Assembly: GCA_965153455.1 (NCBI GenBank)
Contig: OZ234498.1
Location: forward strand, 2,976,001 to 3,040,000
DNA from: Sphagnum compactum
Lineage: Eukaryota > Bryophyta > Sphagnopsida > Sphagnales
Direction: 5' to 3'
Length of the DNA stretch: 64,000 bases
In this document: piece after piece, positions 10,619 to 23,565 of the stretch
How positions within the stretch are numbered: position 1 is the first letter of the stretch
How the letters are laid out: every line of letters begins with the position of its first letter
Translations under genes and position numbers: made by a program
Notes under the pieces: generated by a model
What the model saw: only the letters and a program-made list of their open reading frames with translations
Told to the model about the DNA's origin: nothing
The model's database searches: none

Positions 10619-12827
10619 ATGGCAACTGCACTTCATGCTGCATTTGATCTCTGCAGGACAATAAGACAAGAGTGCTCCCGCGTTCTAGAGGGGCCCAACA
10701 AGACTTCTTTCCTCATCAACAGGCAACAGTGTGCACTTCTCTTCAATAAGCTATTAGAGACTGAGAAAACACTGGAAGCAATCAAGGACAAGCTACCTGC
10801 CGGAGATACTCCTTATGTTGGTACAGTAGCTCACGAACTTTTCAGTGTGCTAAAGGCAGCTAACAAGACAATCATTGAAGACTGCCTTTGCAATGGCAGA
10901 TGGATGGAATCAGCTCTTCGAGAAGGCGGAGACTTGAAGGAAACTTTTGCTGAAATTCTATATGACCTACAATGGTACATAATGGTACTACGCAGCATCT
11001 TCCTGGAGTGGACATTTCGAGATGGTTGGACTCCCCCCGGCTGGCTTCTTCAATCGGTAGATTGTGACAGGAAACTGAGTGAACGTGACAGTGACAGTCT
11101 GTTGAGAGCTGCAAAGCAGGATCAGGAGGATCTCAAGGGTCTGCTATGGGACTTGAAGGGGGATCATGCTTGTCATGGAGACCGCTGTACCGGAGTACAT
11201 ATAAATATGCAATGTCTTGCAACACAATTGCTGAACAAGTTGGAGTTCCAGGAGCAGTTCCAAGTTTGGCCTACACTGGCTAAGAAGAACTACCATGAAG
11301 AGCTGTGTAAAGTCAATGGAAAGAAGTTGAGTAAATGGCCTCTTGTTGTGTTGGCAAATATGCAAGATCTACATAAAGGTCTTCTGCTAGGTGAAGGGGC
11401 AGTCGGGCGTGTATATGAAGCAAAATGGCTTGGAGAATCATATGCTATGAAGATCCCCAAATATCCATCTACAGAGATTCTCAAGCAAGAGATTGCAGCT
11501 CTTGCAGGTGTTCATCACCCTCACATTGTGCGTCTTGTTTGCTGTGCTGAAGATGAGAGGAACAGCATATACGTCATGGAACATATGGATAAGTCACTCT
11601 CCCAAATGTTGGCAGACCAGTTGGAGGGCAGCCAACTCTCCCTTATTCGAAGTGTGGACCTCATGCTTCAAGTAGGGGAAGGAATGAAGTACCTTCATAG
11701 CATGGGTCTAGTGCATCGCGATCTCAAGACAGACAATATTCTCATCAAGTATGATGGTCGTGGCTCTGAAAGTTCAATGTTAGATCCAGCAGTCAAGCCT
11801 GCTTGGATTGCCAAAATCTCAGACTTTAGCACCACAAAAGTGAAAATGGATAGTACTGCATACGCAAACCAGACAATGAACACTGGCTCAATCATGTTCA
11901 TGGCACCTGAAATGTATCGAGTGGAATGTGCTGAGGAGTGGCCCGAGAGATTCCATCCCAAGAAAACAGATGTATACAGTTTTGGACTCATTTGCTTTGC
12001 AGTGCTGATTGGGGAGCCTACTCCCTTTCCGGTTGAGGAATTGACAAATCCAACTCCGACAGCATTCAAAGATAGAGTGCGAGAGGGGAAGCGACCAGAG
12101 CTGCCACCTTACTGTCCCAGTCAGTTGTCCAATCTTATTCAACAATGTTGGGATGCCAACCCTGATGAGCGACCCGACTTCCAGGACATTTGCACAAAGT
12201 TGAGGCACATCAAAGGTTTACTTCTTACAGGTATGATGATTTGTAATTCCACTATTGCACATTGTTCATCTAATGCGATTCAGTATTATTACCACACTGT
12301 TATCATTACCCTCCTGAGTTAAGGGAGTGTATATAGCAACTCGTTCAGGTATTTTATAGTTTGTCAAGTTTATACCTGGCTATTTAACGTATGCTTGGCT
12401 ACATTTCACACAATTGGTTATTTAAGGCAGACATTTGGCTTTCTGTAACTCAATTATCAGGCAACTTTTTAATATAATTCTCATAATTCAATTTCCCTGA
12501 ATTTGTGTTTCAGAATAGAACATTTGTATTGACATAGAATTGTACATATTTTAAGTGTTTGAGTTCTCTGCATCTCTTACTGTCTTCTTCTCAGAGTTAT
12601 GGAAAATTTTATGAGGATGGCAAACACACTTCTGATCTGTGCAAAAACAATGAAAAGCGCATTGAAGAGAAAATAGAATTCTATGAAGAACAGGGAATAG
12701 CTTCCTGTCATTTATGAAGTATGATACTTTGGCTTGATGTTGTCTGACCTTAACCCTGGTCCACTTTTTGTTTGTGTAATTGTGCAGGATGCTTGTCATC
12801 AGAAGTTGGCAATTTACCAGCCTTAAG
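10619..12827 (+). CDS. MLKL-like protein: N-terminal helical region plus kinase domain (locus A)
   Basis: Main coding exon 10619-12230 (537 codons plus one base), then a small exon 12788-12827; the 3' terminal exon is unresolved. Without splicing the frame would stop at 12322 (567 aa). Residues 1-150 are helical and Leu/Glu rich (around INRQQCALLFNKLLETEKTL), resembling the HeLo four-helix bundle of plant MLKL proteins, which take part in immune cell death. The kinase domain (about 250-535) has a glycine loop GEGAVG at 258-263, the VAIK-type Lys 278 in YAMKIP, a probable helix-C Glu 291, HRDLKTDN at 366-373 and APE at 429-431. The DFG motif reads DFS (402-404), so catalysis may be weak or lost. 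It lies in a duplicated block with loci B and C and is the only copy with an unbroken main exon. The MLKL assignment is inferred from architecture; a plain serine/threonine kinase of the mixed-lineage type is the alternative. Confidence 0.82.
12236..12594. other. ~360-bp insertion in the first 3' intron, specific to locus A
   Basis: In B and C the sequence after the exon end (TTACAG|GTATGG) runs directly into a block encoding RM..TFLIC. In A the same block appears only at 12594, after about 360 bases unrelated to either paralogue. The insert ends with a good TCTTCTTCTCAG acceptor-like tract. Its origin is unclear; no terminal repeats were seen. Confidence 0.6.
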
Positions 12828-13095
12828 GTAAGGGGTCCATTTCCATCACGCTTATTCACTTCCATTTTCACAGTAGTGACAGGGTGTAGAAGTAGACTGT
12901 GAAGATGTGCTCCAGATGTTTTACGTTGTGTATGTGTTCCACTCAGGTTGAATTGAAGTTACATCCTTGTGCCGGCAGGAGTAATATGTGAATGGTCTGT
13001 CTTGACAGGAATAGTTTGGGAATGCTACAAACCAATCTCCTGGTCAACAATTCAAAAAGGTCACAAACCCTGGAAATGGTTGTGGCCAGCGTGAT

Positions 13096-13425
13096 AAACC
13101 AGCACCCACTCTGGGTTGCACCTACAGTTTTTTTTTTTTTTTTAAAGAATTAATTGTGTCTGACAATATCCAGACATAATTTCTTTTTTTATTCTGGTGG
13201 ACACACAAAAGCAGGACTTCGAGGATAAACCAGCACCTAAAGGTTTGTTTTTTTTTTTTAAAGAATTAATTGTGTCGGGACACACACTGACATAATTTCT
13301 TTTTTTATTCTGGTGGACACACAAAAGCAGGACTCCGAGGATAAACCAGCACCTAAAGGTTTGTTTTAGGTGCGCACCTACAGTTTTTTTTCCCCAGAAT
13401 TATTAATTGTGGCCCACACAAAGGC
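13096..13425. repeat. 116-bp tandem duplication with poly-T tracts
   Basis: Two clear units, from AAAGAATTAATTGTGTC at 13144 and at 13260, share the block TAATTTCTTTTTTTATTC and the block GGTGGACACACAAAAGCAGG. A third degenerate partial copy follows near 13380. It lies just 3' of the kinase A gene. The minus-strand open frame here is only a product of the repeat. Confidence 0.8.
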
Positions 13426-13811
13426 ACAACTTCCAGGAAACAGAAGAAATCCACAAATCTAGGCTTTGTTCTTTGTCCTCGCTTCCCCTTTGCTGCAAGC
13501 TTCCATAGACTTTTGTGATGACGCATTCCAAAACAATGTCTTGTTTGATGTCAATAGTAGTTCTCTTACTTGACCCCACCAATTTATTAGTTTTTTTCCT
13601 TCCAGTGTCTGTCGGTTGTGTGGGCACTAAAGAATAGGACAAACACCAGTAGAACCATGAAGGTGTGTGAGTTTACAGCTACTGTCCTCCATGACACTCA
13701 CCATCACTGCAACCTGTGAGCTATGGCCATTACATAATACATAGGTACATGGAAGTTGAACCACGGCCAAACAATATGGAATATAAACTGAGGTGCTGTT
13801 AGAACATCTCA

Positions 13812-13882
13812 GGGAACACATTGGGAACTTGGGGGAACATGTTGGGAACCTGTAGGGAACTTGTTGGGAACACGGCAGGAAC
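13812..13882. repeat. 11-bp minisatellite (GGGAAC core)
   Basis: GGGAAC cores begin at 13812, 13823, 13833, 13844, 13855 and 13866, with a GGAAC at 13878, so the spacing is about 11 bp, roughly one helical turn. There is no sign of coding function. Confidence 0.75.
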
Positions 13883-13899
13883 AGAAAAAAAAACATTCA

Positions 13900-16800
13900 T
13901 GGAATTTACTCTGAAAATTAAATTAATCTTTAAATTGTAATTTTATGATAATGAGTGTAATCTTTGAGCCATGTTCCAATTTACGGAAACCCATGGTCCC
14001 TTGCTACTGAAATAAGGATGTAATTCAGTATTTAAATCTTTGGATATTTGAGTCCTAGTAGAGAAATCTCCTTTTGCTGCTTTGAAAGATACTCACCAAC
14101 CTTTAAAGGATGAAGCCTACAAAGTTCATTATTTGCTAACTGGATACAAGAATACCCACGTAGAAGTTTAAGCCAAAGGGTTGTGGACTTTCTGAAAAGC
14201 TCACCTGTGTTGGCCTACAAAATCCAAAACAAATGTACCACCATGCCCAAAACATAAGAACATAACGATCAGTCCAAAGGGCCTGTAGTCTGGACAGTAT
14301 TCAAAACAGAGATTCACTGTTAGGGGAGGACTTTGAAAGCCAAAAACAAAATCATAGTTTACCATCACAAACTAAAAAATTAGAAGGCTGGTATCAAGGA
14401 CATTACAGGTGAAGGAAGTATCGATACAACAGCAGAGAGAAATGTGCAGCAGAAAGGAGGCCTGAAAGAGCTTCAATTAACCCACAATGTGTTCAAAAAC
14501 ATGCATCATTTGACTAGGCCAGTTATCATGATTACCATAATGATCCCCAAGAACATAGTCCATCTGTCACCTTCCGAGCTCCAAAATTGGTGTAATGTGT
14601 GTGGGTGATCAATGTATTGTTTTTCAGAGATTGGGAACAAAAAGCTCCTACCCAGTTTCAGACAACTGAAGAGCTTAGCATCAGCAGGTTGAGGATCACA
14701 GCTAAATTTGATTCAGGCAGAAACAAAACAGCATTCATACCATATGGCTGAATCATGCTGAATTGATGAGTGTTGAATCAACAGTCTGGATGGCCGAAAT
14801 TTGTTAGCCTGACCAGAAAAGGGAATTGATGAGCCAGATTGGTGTTTTACTTTTCTGTGCAGAGTCTTCAGGGTCCACAGTCAAGATCTGAAGAATTCTT
14901 TGTTGGAACTGCAGGTGGATGGGCTACTGATATATTTGGTGGATGCATTTGACAGAGAAAATGTTTAGCAAACCAAGTGAGAGTTTGAATGCAACCTACT
15001 TTCTGAGAGAGCAGTACTTCGCAACACAATTGATGTACTTATATATCCCACCAGGGATGCATCGGAGGAGGAGCTCTGTGAAGCCTTGGGGTGATCAAGG
15101 GCTATAATTTTACAACAGCTCGGTGAGTTTCTCAAATTGGTTCACCTCCAGTAGACATACAAGCAGTAGGTCAGACCTACAGTCAAAGCCTTAATTCCTC
15201 ATCAGAACACAAACTCTGGAAGACAATACATGCATTTATAATATCATTGGCGACAGAGTATGTTGTGCTGCTGTATTTGATCTCATTGAATGGAAATAGT
15301 AAGGAAATAGCACTTCAGCATACACAAGATTTTTGCAGTAGAGCCTGATCTGCAAATGGTTGTGTTCTTGGTGAAGGAGGGTAATTGTTGTGCAAGAGAA
15401 GTTGTTGTTGTTGTTGATTCCAAGTTGTCCTTGCCTCTAGATGTCCCTCAGACCCCAGGCTTTTCTGCAGGTGCACACGACATGAACAACACAGACAGAT
15501 CCCTCAGTGATTGGTAGTTGATTGTTTGCTTATCCTAATGTACATCTTATCAAGCCAGTGCACTGCAGTGACCAGTTCTGGAGTTTAGAACTCCCCTAGT
15601 TGCGGCATGTGTCAGGGAGGCAGCTGGTGTCTCCATTGAAAATGCTAGAAGAACACTAGGGTTTGTCACACTTTAAGCATAAGATCTGCAACCACCTCAG
15701 ATTCAGGATTGGCAATTCAGGATTTGATCATCACCCAGTCTGTATCTCATGATTCAGGAATTTTTGCTGACAATTTGAAGAGTAGTTTCCTAGAATTCAA
15801 AATAAGAGATAGATGCAACCAGATTTTTCATGAGTGTAAGGAAATGAGCTTGGTTGCAGGTTGTGCAAAGAAATCCTTGTTCAAAACTTGAGCCATGGTC
15901 AAGTTCTAGTAGGAGGAGTAAGCAGAGGCAAGATACATTTGAATCAGTTCTAATCCAATGTCCATCCTCAATCTCTAGTGGTATGCAATCACTTTGGAAT
16001 TTCTGGTTGGCATAAGCACATTGTAGATCCATCATATACTGTTCTTTGCAACCATTTCACTCAGAGTGTTGTAGCTCCTTGCACATCCTTTGCCCAGCTT
16101 CCCATTCCCATACTTAGCCATATTCTTTCATGCATCAGGTTGCTTTGCCAGAGGTTTAAACTTGTTTTTGTCTGGTGCAGACACTGCAGAGCTTACCATT
16201 TCTTGGCCATTGGTGAGATGTACATTGTGGTGGTGCTCATCAAAATGTGCAGGCATTGTGCCTTGACTCAACCATTGCATCCTTCAAAGCTTGCAGAAAG
16301 AATTCTCACTGGTGTCAAATAATTCCAACAACAAGAAAGGCATCTAAACTTGAACTGTACAAATCTGTAGTCAAGGTTGTTGATATCTGCAGTTTTGGAG
16401 AATTCTTTCACGTGTACCTGAGTAATCCACAAGTGAGCCCAGTGTAAGCAGTGAAATCTCTAGATTGGAAGCTCTAGCATAGATGTGAACTTCTGTGGGT
16501 GCAGTCTCACTTTATTGATCCAGTTTGATTTGCAGTTGCTTAATATAGATTCAAATTCTTTATTGTAGTCAAATAGTCCTTTCTAGTTTGTGTTTCATAG
16601 AAGCATGTTATTATCTTGCAAACTAGTTGATCTAATGTCTCTTTGGTCTGTTTATAACATCTGTCCATGCTTTTCCATGGACATATTGAATTTTCCAAAA
16701 AATATTTTTATTCTTAGGGCCACTTGGCTTCATACGTGTCACTGAGATACTTCCAACCCTCTTAAAGAGGCACAATCTTTTTGACAAAGCAATGATTCTA

Positions 16801-19320
16801 TCTTGACATAACTAAATTCTATGGTAACTGTCAGAAATTTCTGCTTCAATGAAGATTCAGCATCTTCAACAGTTATCCTCCATAGCTCAAAACCTCCCTT
16901 AAGTAATCTTGACTCCAGAACTGAAATGTAAATAATCCCTGATCTCCCAAGCTGCACACTTACTTTTGTCATAACATGTAGGAAACTAACTCTCTAAGAG
17001 GAGTTGCAAAAGGTATTGAATCAGCTAAAGAACCAGGAAAAGGTAAGAATAAACAGATAAATTGTAAAGACAGCTGAGACCCTCCTTAGGACCATCTAGA
17101 ATCTCAAACAAGACATTGATAACTACTTAACTTTGGTGCTAGTGCATATTGATGAATTTTGGTCTCTCTAATATAACAGCATTGAATCTTGCAGTCAGAA
17201 ATATTGGTGCAGAAGTTGTATTAGGCAATCGACAAACCAGGATTTTGAAGTTAATGGTGACAACATTAAAGGATGTTGTTGCACATGGGAATTTTTCCAC
17301 CCCTATGTTAGACTTTTGGTTCTGGTTTTTTTTTTTTCAATATAGCCAAAATCAGGGCCTTCTTGACAACCTCAAAGTATATTGAGATCTTGATACATAT
17401 TGTTTTATCAGGTCACAAGATGGTGAAAAAATTCTCTTATGAAGGGATGGAAAAGAAGAACCACCACATGGACTTACTTCTCTTGTTGTAGAACATTTTT
17501 GTAACAAGGGGGGCTGATCAAAACAAGCCAAATAGTGAAAGTCAATTCACCTTTTCTTTTGCCCAATGAACCAATTTTTTATCACCTTTAGTTGGTACCA
17601 ATTTGATTTGCAATGGGCAACTTGTCTACGTACAACTTGAGTAGATTCTTTTAGAGTTTGTGTCATCAAACTTTCCCTCTATTTACACAACAAACTTGGC
17701 TATGGTATGTATTGAATAGAAATGTTGATTACAGTATTATTAAACAATGTCTATGTCCTTTATAATGGAATGAAATAGGAAACATCCCCATAACCAAAAC
17801 CAAGTTGGGTGATCTATCTTGATTAGAGCTAGTGGTTTGAAAGCATATAATATGTTGATTCAAATGAACTGTTTAGGTTCATTTGTGAATTCTTCAATTC
17901 CTAAGAACATCATACTTTTGGTCACATTTATTTCATCTTCTTAAATCCCTCAAGTGCTTTGCTTTAAGGAACACAAATGTTAGTATCCAGAGCCCTATAG
18001 CTTTTCCAGCACTTAGTTCCATTTGAGTATCTAAGGATTTTGTTTACCTACGAATATTAAAGGTTTGCATTTTGCTTGTGCAGCAAATCACTGGTTTTCT
18101 TTCTTCTCCTCATTTTTGATTGCTACATTGCAAATTGTTGGCATCAGACAAAATTGTACGTTGCTCTGTAGCCTACATATCATATCCAACAACCAAAAAA
18201 CCAATTAGTTTGTTTGTCAGAACACTATGCAGGAAACTCTAGAATGGTCTTTGCACATCAACAAAATCCCACCACCAAACACATGAATGAATGTTAACTT
18301 TTTCAACCCAATTAAATGTTGTTGTGGGTATAAATAGGCAAGAAAGAAAATTAACAAGTGGTAGTTTGGCCCTTCACCATATATGAAATATGAAAATTAT
18401 GAAAAAACATTTGCATATTTACTATGTTTGGAATCTTAGATTTGAGATAATAAGATTTTCCAACATGAAGTATTGATTATGACTAGACTCATATATGACT
18501 TAATTTTGACCTCCAAACAGCAGCAAGTTCCACTTGCATTGTGTTAAACATTGATCACAAAGCTGGTGTCCAGGATGAAAGCACCTCAAATTCACCTACT
18601 TTGTGAGTACAAGACACAGGCACACAATGGAATTACAATTTGGTTGCCAAGTGGTTCTAAAGATCAGAATTGGAAGAAAGTCCAAGAGTTTGTGGTTGAG
18701 GGGTTGAAATGGGTAAAACTGGTTGTCAAAATCAAAGCACACATTACAATGGCGTTAGGGAATATGGTTCCAAGTCCTAATTTGGAATATAGAGGTTGTT
18801 GCACTTGATGGAGGTGTGCACCCACCAATGGATTGGGCCACTGTTACTAGTAAAAAGCTTGTGAAGGATGAGGATGTCACATTAGAAGTTAGAACGGCAT
18901 AAAAGGCATGTACAAAATAATGGTTGGTGGATTTTGAAGGATAAAGTCATTTCAACAAAACCTAAGTTGCAGAGGGTAATCTACAAGGATACACAAGGGA
19001 GAAAAATGGGAGAAATGGGATGGATCTATAAAAGACTTTTTGACCAAGGCATGGAAGTTGGGGAATTGGAAGGATTCCCAAGTTAGGTTCCAGGAGCACA
19101 CTAGATTAATTTAGTTGTTCTTTCACCTTAAGGGAAGAAAATTTGGGGCTTTCAAATTTTGGGGCACTCTACCATAACTTCGATTCTTTTGTTGTCTGGG
19201 TGATTGTTCTTTTCACCCATTTGAAGCTCTAAATGTTTTTGCCATTTTCATTTCAAGGTCTTTGGGTTTGTGGGTTTCATTTTCAAGCTTTTTCTATGCT
19301 TGCTCCTTGTAACCTCTGGG
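13900..19320. other. AT-rich intergenic DNA with no recognisable gene
   Basis: I read both strands and found only short open frames without recognisable motifs. Parts (about 14600-16450) are less AT-rich and could be decayed transposon sequence, but no RT, integrase, transposase or gag signature is visible. Confidence 0.4.
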
Positions 19321-19330
19321 ATGATGAATT

Positions 19331-19542
19331 GTAATCTCTGTGATGGCCTCCTCTTGTTCTTACACCCTTGGAGTTATTTCCCATCTAATTCATCGCTATG
19401 GTGGGTTTACTTTTATAAGGTTGTTAGTTTTCAAGTGAAACTGTGATCTTTATGATGCCCTCCTCTTGTTCTTACATCGTGGGAGTTGTTTCCCACTTAG
19501 TTCATTGCTGTGGTGGGTTCACTTTTACAAGGTTGTTAATTG
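19331..19542. repeat. Tandem duplication, 112-bp period
   Basis: Blocks containing CCTCCTCTTGTTCTTACA, GGGAGTTGTTTCCCA (or GGAGTTATTTCCCA) and TGGTGGGTT recur with a shift of 112 bases (19347 and 19459). The GGGAGTT...TCCCA wording resembles tails of some plant LTR elements, so this may be an internally duplicated LTR remnant. That reading is weak. Confidence 0.65.
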
Positions 19543-20860
19543 CTACAACTTGCAATATCCGTTTGTTTTGCTAGGAATCTATCCTTGACAATTTCACCTT
19601 TGCATAAGACCCATCTATTCGTGCAGGTTATTTTGGTGTTAACCTAAAAAGTGTAAGTATTTATGCCATTTGTGCACATTGGGGAATTTTTGGCTTTCAA
19701 CCTATGGTTTTTGGCTCACTATCTGAATAGAGGGTGACAACTTCTAGGTAATTGCTTTGAGAAGTTTAGAACTCTTTCCAAGGAGTTGGAGCTCAAATTT
19801 TGGTTCTTTTTTATTTGGATTTTTTTCCCCCAAGGTTTAGGAGGCAGGTTATCTCTTACTTTTTTCTTCCTCATTGTGCTACCTTTATCTTTTGAAGTTC
19901 ACCTTGTCCTGTAACTCCTTTTGGGTATCTTCTCTATCTTTTTGGAATGCTTGCTGAAGTTTATATTGTATTTCCTCATCTTACCAAACTTATCCAGCAC
20001 TGATGTCTACCAATGTTTGGATTCTTTCCAAGTTTGATAAGCTTGAGGTTTCATGAGCTTGAATTTGAAGTGGGGAAATCAAATTGAACTCAAAATTTCT
20101 TCGTTTGGTTTAGCCTATTGTTTTATTCCATGTATATTTTTCAAATATTTGTTGTGTAGGAAGTTGATAACCGAAGGTGATTCCAATTTTCAAAACATTA
20201 ATTGCATGATCAAAAATCTTGTGAGGTCAAGTGAGAAATTGGATATCAATTGGTTATATAATGTGCAAATTTCATTTGTTGTTCAAGTTTTCATTCTTAT
20301 TAGCTGGAAATTGTCTCCATCATGTGGGTGTTTTGATTTGGTGAAGCTGAATTTTTTTCATTGGTACCCACAGTGAAATTCTGTTTGTGAGGTCCAAGGT
20401 GTCTACATTATTTGTTGTTTCTCATGTTAAATAAGCCTTCAAGTGAGTTGCAAATGATATGTGAAGGAGGAAATTGATTGGAGATTGCATTCAAAAGCAT
20501 TCCTATCCTTGGAACAACCTACCTTACCTACCTTGCACCTTGGACATAATATTTGACACACTCCTTTACACCAAATTAAAGGTTTATCAAAAGTAGGAGC
20601 ATCAATCAAATCATATTTCATATTACTTTGTTCAAAATGTTCATGCCTGGAACATACAAAACAATCAATTGGAACGTCACTCTTGAACAAAGAGGTCTAA
20701 GATCATAGGGTTTTTTTTTTTTCAAATTTGTGAGGTAGGTGGGTTGGCTATCATCCACAAGAGGACTTAACCAAATTTGGCTACAGGTTGGAGATGAAAG
20801 TAAAAAAACATAGGATTCCTCCTATAATTTGGCAATATGTTGGAACCTATTATCCAAATA

Positions 20861-20940
20861 TGGCAACTTGAGAATTTTTTCTCCTCGTAATGTGGCAACT
20901 TGAGAATTTTTTCTCCTCATAATGTGGCAACTTGGGCTTG
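20861..20940. repeat. 32-bp tandem repeat, about 2.5 units
   Basis: TGGCAACTTGAGAATTTT units start at 20861 and 20893, with a third start at 20925, separated by TTCTCCTC and TAATG. Simple local duplication. Confidence 0.8.
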
Positions 20941-22829
20941 TTTTTTCCAAGAAACACCCATTATCATTCCCACCTCCTTTTTTTTTCCACCAGGGTGTAA
21001 AAAATCGCAAAAAAAAAACCTTGGGTTTGATGATAAATACCACTTGTTCATAATTAATCAAAAGGTATAGGTAATGTTGATAACCTAACTTGTGATGCTA
21101 ACTAATATCTTCTTCTTTTTTTTAAATAGTTTATCCTTATGTGTGAATGTGACTATAGGGGGTTTTTGTTTATTCAATAAAAATTGGTTCTTCACAATAA
21201 ATCATTTGTTTGATTGCAGTAGTTTTCATCAAAATGAAAGTAATTTCATTTCACAAAGTTTCAATATAGTGTATGGTGTATGTGTAGTATTGACTTGGTA
21301 AATGTTGAAAGATCCTTTGCAATTACATTTTTTTAATTAATTCATGTTTATAGGTAAGTTTAGTTAATTTCTAGATACTTTCAATTAAGGGTTAACCATT
21401 GTCGAGCACAAATGCCTTAATTATGACTTTGACCTCATTTTTATGGTATTAAAATTCTAGCAAGATATACTTTCATATCTTTTAGTTTTTTACCATCCCA
21501 ATTCCAAAAGGAAGAGATGGCAACTCCTTGACCACTTATACTTAAGATTATATATGTTGCCTAAAAATTGTTTGTTGAATGCCAATTATTCTCATTTCAG
21601 CTTGCTCCTATTATTACTTTGATTGTGCCATATTGACCTTAAAATATTTGAATGAACAACATACATATGATGGAAGCACAACATAATGCAATAACAATTA
21701 TATGAAAAATACACAACTTTTAAATACAGAGATTGGTTATAATACAAATCTAAATACCTTACATAGAAAATGTGCAATCAACCAAGTTTATATTTTGATC
21801 AAGTGCCAAATCTTCATGGAATTTTATATTTAAGTATTTTAACCCAACCCCGTCAACAAAAGCTTTCAACTAATAAGAATTTCTTAAACATTTTCAATAG
21901 TGATTTTCAAGATGTGTAAATGGCCAATCATGTGAAACTAATGTGAACACCAATGTGGTTGGTGATCATCACTATCATATGTTTGTTTTTTTCTTTTTAG
22001 ATAATGCTACTTTGCATGGGATACAATTATAAGGAAGGATAAAAAATCTATTTGGTGGGGCAACATAGGGAAATTCTTAAAGTTATTATGATTTTTTTGT
22101 ACAACGCCCATCAATGTCAAACCATTGAAAAATTCAAATTATGTTTAAACAATGTAATTGAAAGAACAAAACACATCAAGAAACAATACAAGAGTTTACA
22201 ATAATGAGGGAATTTGTTTTTGCAAGGTGTAGAAAGCACAGAGATAAAATCAATGTGCCTTAAATCTTAAGCATTAAACCAAACACTAGTTTAAGGTAAA
22301 TATTAAATATTTTGGTTAAGTCTTAATTTAAAGCTAAAAACTAATTTAGTATTTGGCTTTTGTTATGGGTTGATGCTAAAAAAGAAACAAAAATTATTGA
22401 AGGCCAAACTCCACCTAAAGTTTAAAAAATGTTGCAATCCACATATACCTCCTTGATTAACATTTTGATGATGTGGAAAGTGATGTGGTAGGTGATGTGT
22501 CATTGATGTCAACACAACGTTAAAAGCTAGTGTTAATTAAAAATTATATCTTTAAAAAAAAATTCAAGTTTTTTGGTGGTGTTTCGTACAAAGCCAATAA
22601 ATGACCAAATGTGTCAATGTTAACCTATCCCTTTCTTTGTTTCTTTCACTTATTCTAGATATTTTTATTGCCATCACTTCTTCCTAAAATTGAAACTTTT
22701 ATATACAATGTAATTGTTATCAATTCTTGAAAAGCATAACCTGTGGCCTTGTTATGATCAAAATCCTATTTGTAGAACACAAATCCTACAAAAGGATTTC
22801 TATAAAATTTATGCATTACATTCATCTAG
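20941..22829. other. AT-rich DNA with no recognisable gene
   Basis: Only short low-complexity open frames are present. No protein, RNA gene or terminal-repeat structure was recognised. Confidence 0.4.
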
Positions 22830-23565
22830 AGGGTGACATCACATTATGGTGACCCCTTTTGGGGTATTTTTGGGTTTAGTATTATAACATGGTACATTTT
22901 TGGAACCTAAAACTATTATTTTTATAAAAACAATGTTATGTAATATTATATATTAAAATAATAATAAATTTCATTATCTATATCGAAGGATGCATGAGTA
23001 CATTTATAATATACATTAATATAATTGAACCACTATTTTTTTTTACTACATTAACTTTAAAGCCTCATTAATCATTAAAAAAATGGCCCATCTAATTTTT
23101 ACTTGTTATCTTCCATGTGAATGTGATTACTTGTCAAAATTTCAATTTACCACACATTTATTGTATCTTTGCTAAACAAAACTCATTTTTGGATATGAAA
23201 AATTTCAAATTAGTCACATGATATCCAAACATGGTTCAAACTATGTGAAATGACATGGGTCAATATACCTTCAACTTTCATAAAGATTAAAAATCATTTA
23301 AATTATTTTTGGAATATATTTGTGTTTTTTAGTACATAGTTCCACTAAATTTGTTTCCACAAACATATTTATTCTCTCCCTTTATAAAATGAAATGAAAT
23401 AATTTATTTTATAATATCTTGCATATGTTATATTCTAACATAATATGCAAAAATATTGTGAAATTCTTCTAAAAATTTGAGGTGGGATGCTTTCAAACAT
23501 GCACACCCATAGAAAGTAGTACAATGTGACACCCCAAAGGGGGCACCATAGTGTGCTTTCACCCT
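22830..23565. mobile_element. MITE-like element with ~40-bp terminal inverted repeats
   Basis: The left end (22830-22870, starting AGGGTGACATCACATTATGG) and the reverse complement of the right end (23525-23565, starting AGGGTGAAAGCACACTATGG) match at roughly four of five positions by eye and share the CCCCTTTNGGGGT palindromic core. The interior of about 650 bp is AT-rich and non-coding. I could not find a convincing target-site duplication, so the ends may be a few bases off and the superfamily is unassigned. Confidence 0.6.
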
